From: an uncultured bacterium
Lineage (GTDB): Bacteria; Patescibacteriota; Microgenomatia; UBA1400; PJMF01
NCBI GenBank assembly: GCA_903891335.1
Contig: CAITDX010000081.1
Span: forward strand, 1 to 5,767
Direction: 5' to 3'
DNA: 5,767 nt
In this document: positions 1 to 5,756 of the stretch, piece after piece
How positions within the stretch are numbered: position 1 is the stretch's first letter
Layout of the letters: each line of letters opens with the position of its first letter
The notes under the pieces: generated by a model
The model's database searches: none
Told to the model about the DNA's origin: nothing
What the model saw: the letters and a program-made list of their open reading frames with translations, nothing else
Position numbers and translations under genes: made by a program

Positions 1-1275
1 AAAATTGAGTTGACGTATTTACGTTTTTTGGCTTCATATCAAGTTATTTCTCCTTTGACAGTCACTGAGGCTGAAGTTCTTGCCAAGCTAGCTGAACCCA
101 CTGAAACTGCAATTATTCGGGTAAAAGAACTGGAAGCTAAGACTCATCACGATGTCAAAGCAGTTGAATATTATCTACGCGAGCAATTTGAGCAACACCA
201 GGTTACCCGACTTATTCCCTTCATTCATTTTGCGATTACTTCTGAAGATATCAATAACATTGCCTACCGTTTGATGTTGCGGGGTGGGGTGCAGGCGGTG
301 ATTTTGCCAAGTTTAGTGCAGGTGCTTGCCAATTTGCAGCAATTGATTGATCAATACGCGGCGACACCAATGCTAGCACGCACTCATGGTCAGCCGGCTA
401 TCCCGACGACTTTTGGTAAAGAATTTGCAGTCTTTGCGGAGCGACTCTTACCCCTAGTGCAGGAACTAAAAGCATTTCGTTTGCATGGAAAATTCAGTGG
501 AGCAGTGGGTGGCTATCAGGCGATGCAATTGGCTTCACCACAAACTGATTGGCAGAAACTCAGCCAGGAGCTTTTGGCAGAATTCTCTTTGCAGCAAGTG
601 ACGACCGCAACGCAAATTTGTCCCAATGATGACATCGTGGCGCTGCTTAGTATTTTTCTGCGACTCAATGGAATTTTATTGGATCTTAATCAAGATATTT
701 GGCGCTACATCAGTGATGGTTGGTTGAAGCAAAAAGACAAAGAGCAATTTGTGGGCTCATCGACAATGCCGCAAAAAATCAACCCAATTGAATTTGAGAA
801 CTCTGAGGGTAATTTGGTGATGGCGAATGCGCTCATTGAAGGGATGGTGCGTAAATTGCCAATTAGCCGCTTGCAACGAGACTTGTCTGAGAGCACGGTC
901 TTGCGCAACCTAGGAGTAGTGATGGCGCATTGTTTGTTGGCTTACCAGAGTTTGGGAGGTGGTTTGGCGAAATTAGATGTGGATGAAGAAGTAATGCAGC
1001 AGGCCCTACACGCCAACTATGCAATTTTGACAGAAGCTTGGCAAACCTTAGCTCGGCTTCATGGTGATGATGCAGCCTATGAAAAAGCTGCTATAGCTGC
1101 CAAAAATAAGGTTCTTACTCAGGCAGATTGGCAAGTGTTGACAAGTGCTACTGATGCAAGCTTAGCAGCACTACAACCAAGTGATTATATTGGTTTGTCA
1201 GAGCAGCTGGCACAGCAAGTGAGTCAGCGCATTGGCGATTTTTTAGCAACTATCCCAACTACTAAGTATTCATAA
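1..1275 (+). CDS. purB: Adenylosuccinate lyase, 5'-truncated by window edge
   Basis: This enzyme cleaves adenylosuccinate to AMP plus fumarate, and in de novo synthesis SAICAR to AICAR plus fumarate; it is cytosolic and normally a homotetramer. The frame is open from base 1 and reads K-I-E-L-T-Y-L before a TTG at 10. Those residues align with the middle of the first helical region of E. coli PurB, so the TTG is an internal leucine and roughly 35 N-terminal residues lie outside the window. Counting from base 1, visible motifs are THHDVK (48-53), TSEDINN (80-86), RTHGQP with the conserved His129, the fumarase/aspartase superfamily signature loop GSSTMPQKINP (252-262) with its catalytic serine, and QRDLSESTVLRN (292-303). 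The last motif and overall similarity point to the E. coli-type PurB rather than the shorter Bacillus type. The signature loop has Gln where E. coli has His (MPQK for MPHK), which is common in the superfamily. The stop TAA is 10 nt before the preferred purA start, so the two are almost certainly co-transcribed. The identity is secure; only the start is missing. Confidence 0.95.
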   Translation, partial: KIELTYLRFLASYQVISPLTVTEAEVLAKLAEPTETAIIRVKELEAKTHHDVKAVEYYLREQFEQHQVTRLIPFIHFAITSEDINNIAYRLMLRGGVQAVILPSLVQVLANLQQLIDQYAATPMLARTHGQPAIPTTFGKEFAVFAERLLPLVQELKAFRLHGKFSGAVGGYQAMQLASPQTDWQKLSQELLAEFSLQQVTTATQICPNDDIVALLSIFLRLNGILLDLNQDIWRYISDGWLKQKDKEQFVGSSTMPQKINPIEFENSEGNLVMANALIEGMVRKLPISRLQRDLSESTVLRNLGVVMAHCLLAYQSLGGGLAKLDVDEEVMQQALHANYAILTEAWQTLARLHGDDAAYEKAAIAAKNKVLTQADWQVLTSATDASLAALQPSDYIGLSEQLAQQVSQRIGDFLATIPTTKYS

Positions 1276-1279
1276 AGGA
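1274..1279 (+). promoter_or_regulatory. Ribosome binding site that decides the purA start
   Basis: AAAGGA overlaps the purB stop codon. It directly abuts an ATG at 1280, which leaves no spacer for initiation there. It is 6 nt from a second in-frame ATG at 1286, which is an ordinary Shine-Dalgarno distance. The 1286 start is therefore preferred, and the overlap with the purB stop suggests translational coupling. Confidence 0.75.
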
Positions 1280-1285
1280 ATGTCT

Positions 1286-2740
1286 ATGGCAGTCAATTTC
1301 CAAGAAATTTATCGTGCTGTTTATCAGCAAGGTCAGTTGTTTGGGCATGATCAGAAGTTAGCGGGCAATCCATTTACGGCAGAGGGTCGACGAGCCAACT
1401 CTATCGCGGTGGTTGGCGGTGCGCTCGGTGATGAGGGTAAGGGGCGAGTGACTGACGAGTTGACCATGCTTTTCCTCAAAGAGCATCAGAGCGTTTTTCA
1501 CTATCGAGATAATGGGGGTGCTAATGCTGGTCACACTATTGCCTTTGGTGATAAAAAAATTGCCCTTCATCAGCTTGGGTCAGGAGTTTTGCAAAAAGGT
1601 TGCACGGTCGTTTTGGGTAAAGAAATGGTGATTCATCCGCAAGATTTGGTTTTGGAAATCAAGGAAGTTGAAAAAGTCCTGGATGGTCAGCCAATGCCAG
1701 CTACGCTGCTGATTGATGAAATGGCACTCTTGTGTCTCGATACCCATCGAGCATTTGAAGCAGTCCTGAAAATGAAGGCTACTGGCAGCAAAGCAGCCAC
1801 TGGTCGGGGGATTTCACCTGCCTACGCTGATGTGATTTATCGCAATCCCCTGCGGATACGCGATCTTTTTGCTGCTGATTGGCAGGAACGCGTTGCTGCT
1901 CATTATAATCACTATCAACTACTCGTGAGTGGTTTTGGCTTTGAACTTGCCAGTGTGCAAGTTCCTCGTCTCGATGGTAATGCGGTGGAAGTTGGCGATG
2001 TGGCGACTTTTACCGATGCCTTAGCACAGGCCAAGCAAGTCTTATTGCCATTTGTGCGTGAAGTGCAATCACTGATCGAGCAAACTTGGAATTCTGCAAT
2101 TCCGATGGTTTTTGAGAAAGCCCAGGCACTGGGCATTGATACTCGCTATGGTGTCTACCCTGACGTGACAGCTTCAAATTGTGGTTTCGATGGGATTACT
2201 TCTTCTACTGAGGGAGCAGTTGACGATCGTTTATTGGCAGTGCGTGCCGCTACGATTAAGGCAACTTACACCTCCAGTGTCGGCACCAGAATTTTGCCAA
2301 CCATGATGGAAGAGACTTTGGCCAAGCGCATTCGCGAAGATGCACACGAATATGGCGCTACTACCAAGCGTCCTCGTGACATCGCTTACATTGATTTGCC
2401 AATGTTATCGTATCTATTTCGAGTGGGTCGAGTCGAGTATTTGACCCTCACTCATCTCGACATTGCCTATCCAGAAGTGCCGATTAAGGTCTGTGTGGCA
2501 TACGAAATCGATGGTCAAGAGGTCGGCTATCGACCTGATCAGGAATATCTGAGCAGAGTCAAGCCGGTCTATGTCGAGCTACCGAGTTTTGATGGCAATA
2601 AGCTTGCCACTGCCAAATCGATTGCAGATCTGCCCAAAGAAGCCCTCCAATATGTGGCATTTTTGTCTGAGAGTTTGCAGGCCAAGCCATTTTTGATTTC
2701 AGTTGGTCCTAAGCGCGAGCAAACCATTAAATATTATTAG
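1286..2740 (+). CDS. purA: Adenylosuccinate synthetase, divergent long form
   Basis: This enzyme joins IMP and aspartate using GTP to make adenylosuccinate, the substrate of the PurB encoded just upstream. From the 1286 start it is 484 residues; an ATG at 1280 would add two. Motifs: GDEGKG (48-53) with the catalytic Asp49, NAGHT (80-84) with the catalytic His83, ATGRGISPAY (171-180) for IMP binding, FEKAQ (276-280), YPDVTASN (291-298), PTMMEE (338-343), GATTKRPRD (357-365), THLD (389-392) at the guanine-specificity site, and SVGPKRE (472-478) near the C-terminus. The usual bacterial length is about 430. The extra length is largely a 38-residue N-terminal extension before the first strand (SIAVVGG) plus small insertions. 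Several normally strict positions differ: QWGDEGKG is ALGDEGKG, EGAQG is EKAQA, and TKLD is THLD. The catalytic Asp and His remain, so activity is plausible. The retained Asp argues against the phage PurZ type, where that residue is replaced. The family call is firm; exact nucleotide preference is not. Confidence 0.9.
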   Translation: MAVNFQEIYRAVYQQGQLFGHDQKLAGNPFTAEGRRANSIAVVGGALGDEGKGRVTDELTMLFLKEHQSVFHYRDNGGANAGHTIAFGDKKIALHQLGSGVLQKGCTVVLGKEMVIHPQDLVLEIKEVEKVLDGQPMPATLLIDEMALLCLDTHRAFEAVLKMKATGSKAATGRGISPAYADVIYRNPLRIRDLFAADWQERVAAHYNHYQLLVSGFGFELASVQVPRLDGNAVEVGDVATFTDALAQAKQVLLPFVREVQSLIEQTWNSAIPMVFEKAQALGIDTRYGVYPDVTASNCGFDGITSSTEGAVDDRLLAVRAATIKATYTSSVGTRILPTMMEETLAKRIREDAHEYGATTKRPRDIAYIDLPMLSYLFRVGRVEYLTLTHLDIAYPEVPIKVCVAYEIDGQEVGYRPDQEYLSRVKPVYVELPSFDGNKLATAKSIADLPKEALQYVAFLSESLQAKPFLISVGPKREQTIKYY

Positions 2741-2777
2741 TTAGGATCATAATCGATTGCAAAATTAATAAAAAAAT

Positions 2778-2784
2778 AAAGGAA
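2778..2784 (+). promoter_or_regulatory. Ribosome binding site of the IMPDH/GMPR-family gene
   Basis: AAAGGAA lies 4-5 nt before the ATG at 2789, a good Shine-Dalgarno match at normal spacing. It ends an A-rich 48-nt gap (2741-2788) after purA. That gap shows no convincing -35/-10 pair, so read-through from purBA is the simplest reading. Confidence 0.7.
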
Positions 2785-2788
2785 CTTT

Positions 2789-3841
2789 ATGTCGACCACA
2801 TTTTACAAATATCTCGGAAAAACAGAGCAATGGCCTCAGCTTAGCAGCGCCCACCCAGCCAGCTTAACCTATGATGACGTGCTAATTGTGCCACAAGCTG
2901 AAACCAAAATTGCTTCGCGCAAAGAAACTGACATCTCAGTCAAATTTGGCCCATTCACCTTGCAAAAACCAATTGTCACCGCCCCCATGGATACCGTCAG
3001 CGGCGAGAAGATGGCCGCATTGATGCATCGTTTAGGTGGTTTGACTTTCATGCCTCGCGTGTTTGTTAATGAAGCATTGGAAGCAGCCGAGCGCTTGCAA
3101 AAAGCCAAAGTAGATGCGGTTTATTCGATTGGACTCAAAGATGCGTTGCAGAATGCCACTTTGTTCAAAAAATTAGGAGTCAAGGCATTGTTGCTCGATG
3201 TCGCTCATGGTGGGATGAGTGAGATTATTCGCACCGCCGCAGAAATTCAAGAAAAGCTCAAGTTGACCGTGATTGCTGGCAATATTGTCAGTTACGATCA
3301 AGCAATGTCTTACAAAAAAGCTGGCCTAACGATTGCTCGTGTTGGCGTAGGTGGTGGTGGTATGTGCATCACTCGCCTAGTGGCTGGAGCTGGTTTCCCG
3401 CAGTTATCAGCAGTTTTTGAAACAGTAGCTTCTGGTTTGGAAATTATTGCCGATGGTGGCATTCGCAAGCCAGCTGATTTTGCCAAAGCCATCGCGGCTG
3501 GAGCTAAAGTGATTATGGTTGGTTCGATGCTGGCTGGTACCGAAGAAGCTCCTGGTGAAGTAGTGGGTGGTTTCAAAAAAGCTCGCGGGCAGGCTTCTGA
3601 AGATTACATGAAGGACAATGGTTCCAAAATGGGTGAATTCCGCAGTGCTGAAGGCATTATGGCGATGGTCCCCTACAAGGGTTCTGCTGAGCGCATTATC
3701 AACGATTTGGTCGGTGGATTGCGTTCTGCCATGTCCTACACGGGTGCCAAAAACATCAAGGAATTCCAAGAGCATACGCAATTTGCAGTGGCCTCACAAG
3801 CTGCTCAGGGAGAAGGTGTGGCACATATTGAGCGGAAGTGA
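2789..3841 (+). CDS. guaC: GMP reductase-like protein (IMPDH/GMPR family, no CBS domains)
   Basis: The 350-residue product is an IMPDH/GMPR TIM barrel. GMP reductase makes IMP from GMP with NADPH and releases ammonia; IMP dehydrogenase makes XMP from IMP with NAD. Landmarks: LTYDDVLIVP (26-35), APMDTV (65-70), AGN (163-165), the catalytic loop GGGGMCITR (188-196) with Cys193, IADGGIR (220-226), MVGSMLAGTEEAPGE (243-257), VPYKG (294-298) and GGLRSA (309-314). Length and lack of a CBS insertion fit GMP reductase (about 325-350 residues) better than the roughly 490-residue IMPDH. The mobile flap also fits: ASEDYMKDNG (269-278) followed by FRSAEG (284-289) resembles GMPR, with Glu271 at the GMPR glutamate. 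The Arg-Tyr pair typical of the IMPDH flap has Asp272 in place of Arg. Some C-terminal residues (YTGAKNIKEFQE) are equally IMPDH-like, and CBS-less IMPDHs exist. The family is certain; the GMPR choice is about two to one. The AAAGGAA site supports this start. The neighbours purB and purA would take the IMP product on to AMP. Confidence 0.85.
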   Translation: MSTTFYKYLGKTEQWPQLSSAHPASLTYDDVLIVPQAETKIASRKETDISVKFGPFTLQKPIVTAPMDTVSGEKMAALMHRLGGLTFMPRVFVNEALEAAERLQKAKVDAVYSIGLKDALQNATLFKKLGVKALLLDVAHGGMSEIIRTAAEIQEKLKLTVIAGNIVSYDQAMSYKKAGLTIARVGVGGGGMCITRLVAGAGFPQLSAVFETVASGLEIIADGGIRKPADFAKAIAAGAKVIMVGSMLAGTEEAPGEVVGGFKKARGQASEDYMKDNGSKMGEFRSAEGIMAMVPYKGSAERIINDLVGGLRSAMSYTGAKNIKEFQEHTQFAVASQAAQGEGVAHIERK

Positions 3842-3855
3842 GGTAAGCGTATAAT
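3828..3855 (+). promoter_or_regulatory. Sigma70-like promoter for the carbonic-anhydrase-like gene
   Basis: TTGAGC (3828-3833, four of six consensus bases) is followed after 16 nt by a perfect TATAAT (3850-3855). The -35 lies within the last codons of the upstream gene. Transcription would begin about 6-9 nt past the -10, at roughly 3861-3864, which is at or just before the ATG at 3865. No Shine-Dalgarno lies at a usable distance: the nearest, GAGGT at 3840-3844, is 20 nt away. This supports a leaderless mRNA and expression independent of the purine genes. Confidence 0.65.
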
Positions 3856-3862
3856 CACGCTT
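3845..3862. promoter_or_regulatory. Perfect inverted repeat enclosing the -10 box
   Basis: AAGCGT (3845-3850) and ACGCTT (3857-3862) are exact reverse complements separated by ATAATC. The TATAAT box begins in the last base of the left arm and fills most of the spacer. A dyad in this place could be an operator for a dimeric repressor. It could also form a 6-bp hairpin on read-through RNA from upstream, but no T-run follows, so a terminator is unlikely. Chance remains possible for arms this short. Confidence 0.4.
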
Positions 3863-3864
3863 AT

Positions 3865-5562
3865 ATGTCAGTAGTACTTCCTCAGTCACTTCTTAAACAA
3901 TTAGAGCGAGTTATTGCAGCCCAATCTCATTTGGCGGTTGGTCGGGTTGAAGATAGTGCTTCAAAAGAACGCGTATTGCGTAACTTCCAGTGGGTTAAGC
4001 AATTGGCAGAAGTTCATTATCAGTCAAGAATTACCAGAGCAACTGAATTAGCTTCAAAACCTGTGGCAGTTGCTCAAGATTTGGCTCGTCGCTATATTGG
4101 CGCGGGTAATCATGATTTTTTTGCCACCTGCGTCGATGGACGCAATATGCCGACAGTGATGTTTTCCAAACCACCACACGTGGGTGGAGTTTTGCGCTCA
4201 CCTGCTGGTATCCTGAGTGGTTTCATGGCTGGTTCGAGTCGCAATTCAGTTTTTATTGATGATTCAACCTTTGTTGTCAAGCAAATTAGCAAATTATTGC
4301 AAGAAAAAGCTGGCGACACTATTTTCTATGGACTTGATTCTCATTTGGCTTGTGCAGCTCGTGGTCAAATTCATGCCACTGAGGGAGGTCGTCAGGAAGA
4401 TGCGGGTTTGCGCTCAGATATTCTGAGTAAGATTATGATGGCACGGGGAATTTTGCATTTGCGCCAAGAATTGCTATCCAAGGGTAAAGAAGTGGCTGAA
4501 GTGATTCCAACCTTTTTTTCTTTTGATCCTCATTCTGGCGGAGTTTGGTTTGGTTTAGAAACTCAGGTTCAAGAGAGTGATGTCGCTGCTAATGGTTTTA
4601 CTGATGAGAAATTAACTGCCTTGGTAGAGCAAGAAAAAGTGATTAGCAGTATGGCGTTACTGCGAGAAGAGGTGGTTGTTCACGCTTTAAATCAAGCAAT
4701 CGAAGCAGAAAGCGCTGATTTTCGTCATGATTATGCAGCGTCGCTACAGCGCAATTGGCAGGCAATTACTGATTTGTATGCGGATGGACAGAGTCAGTTG
4801 TTTGCTGTGCTGTTACAAAAAATGACAACGGTTTATCAGAAAGCTGGTTGGTTAATTGGGGAAAGCGATCACTTTGATCAGCACTGTATTTCTCATCGTG
4901 CCTTGAAGCAAAAAACGAAGTTTTTGCTCAAGAACTTAGTGACGAGGTACTCAATTGCGGGTACGAGCAGTAAGTGGCCTTTTGACCACCATCAAGAGGA
5001 AATGGTGGTGATTACTGATGGTGGTTATGCACCATTTCCAGCAACTGATGCTTTTGCCGTATTTTCTCGCGATCTCAATGGTTTGTTACCAAATACCAAG
5101 TTGACTATCGACTTGATTCGGAGTTCACGCAGGGAGCAGAAGTTGCAAAATCCGTTTCCAGAAATTGCTTTCAGTCAGGCTGACTTTGTAGCGGCGCCAG
5201 TACTTATTTCCAATAAAGCAATCGTCAAAGGTTTGAGTGATGAAGAGTGGGAGGCTTTAGTAGCAATTGGTTTATCAGAGTTGTTTGCTCAGCTTAATTG
5301 GGATGATATGAATATGCTTGAGTGGCGTAAATCAGACGTAGCGACGCGAATTTTGACTCACGTCAACGAAAAAGATATTGCTTTGGAAATTGCTGGAACA
5401 TTGCGTTTGATTGATGGCATCTATGAATTATTTGATCGAATGCGTCTCTTGATGAAAGATAAATATTTCCGACAAATGATGTTTACGGGTAATGTGTTAG
5501 TGCTTAATACTTTGGTTAATGAAAATCGTTATCCGAAGTTGATTCTGAATGTGGTGGTGTAA
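3865..5562 (+). CDS. Large beta-carbonic-anhydrase-like protein (CsoSCA-like)
   Basis: The 565-residue protein shows the order of landmarks of a beta-carbonic anhydrase, a zinc enzyme interconverting CO2 and bicarbonate. These are ATCVDGR with Cys89, Asp91 and Arg93 (the Cys-x-Asp-x-Arg site), VLRSPAG (109-115) at the place of the usual VxRNAGN, and YGLDSHLACAARG (155-167) with His160 and Cys163 as His-x-x-Cys. A helical stretch (about 1-80) precedes this domain, and SFDPHSGGVWFG (219-230) follows it. Ordinary beta enzymes are about 200-230 residues. The extra C-terminal 330 residues include a helical part (about 245-360), a His/Cys cluster (His336, His340, Cys341, His344) and a second alpha/beta part starting near VVITDGG (381-387). 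A helical N-terminus, catalytic domain and non-catalytic C-terminal part recall the carboxysome shell enzyme CsoSCA. I see no signal peptide or membrane segment. ATG 3865 is the first start after an in-frame stop at 3844 and has no ribosome site, but sits right at the predicted transcript start. The fold call is moderately sure; role and carboxysome link are inference. Confidence 0.6.
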   Translation: MSVVLPQSLLKQLERVIAAQSHLAVGRVEDSASKERVLRNFQWVKQLAEVHYQSRITRATELASKPVAVAQDLARRYIGAGNHDFFATCVDGRNMPTVMFSKPPHVGGVLRSPAGILSGFMAGSSRNSVFIDDSTFVVKQISKLLQEKAGDTIFYGLDSHLACAARGQIHATEGGRQEDAGLRSDILSKIMMARGILHLRQELLSKGKEVAEVIPTFFSFDPHSGGVWFGLETQVQESDVAANGFTDEKLTALVEQEKVISSMALLREEVVVHALNQAIEAESADFRHDYAASLQRNWQAITDLYADGQSQLFAVLLQKMTTVYQKAGWLIGESDHFDQHCISHRALKQKTKFLLKNLVTRYSIAGTSSKWPFDHHQEEMVVITDGGYAPFPATDAFAVFSRDLNGLLPNTKLTIDLIRSSRREQKLQNPFPEIAFSQADFVAAPVLISNKAIVKGLSDEEWEALVAIGLSELFAQLNWDDMNMLEWRKSDVATRILTHVNEKDIALEIAGTLRLIDGIYELFDRMRLLMKDKYFRQMMFTGNVLVLNTLVNENRYPKLILNVVV

Positions 5563-5582
5563 AAGCATCTTTCGTACCAAGA

Positions 5583-5612
5583 GTCCAAAATATGCTAAAG
5601 CATCTTTCGTAC
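5583..5612. repeat. Hairpin unit A
   Basis: First complete 30-nt unit. The arms GTCCAAAATATGC and GCATCTTTCGTAC pair at 10 of 13 positions around a TAAA loop. Read on the minus strand, one of the three mismatches becomes a G-U wobble. This sequence is identical to unit B. Confidence 0.8.
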
Positions 5613-5618
5613 CAGCTC

Positions 5619-5648
5619 GTCCAAAATATGCTAAAGCATCTTTCGTAC
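5619..5648. repeat. Hairpin unit B
   Basis: Identical to unit A and placed 36 nt downstream of it. The following linker begins CAGCT, as does the short linker before this unit, but here it continues into a long palindrome. Confidence 0.8.
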
Positions 5649-5651
5649 CAG

Positions 5652-5680
5652 CTACTTTTTTACATACTGTAAAAAAGTAG
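5652..5680. repeat. Perfect 13-bp palindrome in the linker between units B and C
   Basis: CTACTTTTTTACA (5652-5664) and TGTAAAAAAGTAG (5668-5680) are exact reverse complements with a 3-nt TAC loop. Flanking CAG and G join it to the neighbouring units. The stem is AT-rich and is followed by GGTCC rather than a T-run, so it is not a standard intrinsic terminator. Confidence 0.85.
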
Positions 5681-5681
5681 G

Positions 5682-5712
5682 GTCCGAAATATACATGAAG
5701 TATCTTTTGTAC
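5682..5712. repeat. Hairpin unit C, diverged copy
   Basis: A 31-nt variant of the unit: left arm GTCCGAAATATAC, loop ATGAA, right arm GTATCTTTTGTAC. Relative to units A and B the G-C pair next to the innermost pair is A-T, with both sides changed together. Another position changes from A/C mismatch to G/T. The pattern of pairs and mismatches along the stem is otherwise kept. Confidence 0.75.
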
Positions 5713-5715
5713 CTG

Positions 5716-5756
5716 CTGCTTTTTACAACGCATGTGCATGCATTGTAAAAAGACAG
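5716..5756. repeat. Long nested palindrome in the linker after unit C
   Basis: CTTTTTACAA (5719-5728) pairs exactly with TTGTAAAAAG (5743-5752). Outside, CTG (5716-5718) pairs with CAG (5754-5756) across one bulged A at 5753. Inside, GCATG (5730-5734) pairs with CATGC (5737-5741) after one C/A mismatch. The whole is a near-continuous hairpin of about 18 pairs. Its sequence shares only the TTTTTACA core with the palindrome at 5652-5680, yet it occupies the same linker slot. Confidence 0.8.

Noticed and set aside
10..12. TTG as the start codon of purB
   Set aside because: The frame is open to base 1 and the residues before it match the internal PurB region; the family has about 35 more N-terminal residues.
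1280..1282. ATG at 1280 as the purA start
   Set aside because: It directly touches the AAAGGA site with no spacer; the ATG at 1286 has a 6-nt spacer.
1286..2740. Phage-type PurZ (2-aminoadenylosuccinate synthetase)
   Set aside because: The catalytic Asp in GDEGKG is retained, whereas PurZ replaces it, and the protein is much longer than PurZ.
2741..2788. Promoter between purA and the GMPR-like gene (CATAAT at 2748-2753)
   Set aside because: No recognisable -35 lies 16-18 nt upstream, and -10-like strings are expected in such AT-rich sequence.
3407..3781. A 124-residue minus-strand reading frame inside the GMPR-like gene
   Set aside because: It is antisense to a clear conserved enzyme, has no ribosome site, and no recognisable domain.
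1..5562. Alternative genetic code with TGA read as glycine or tryptophan
   Set aside because: No gene has an internal TGA over about 5.5 kb, and TGA ends the GMPR-like gene at the expected family length.
5652..5685. Rho-independent terminator
   Set aside because: The stem is AT-rich and is followed by GGTCC rather than a T-tract.
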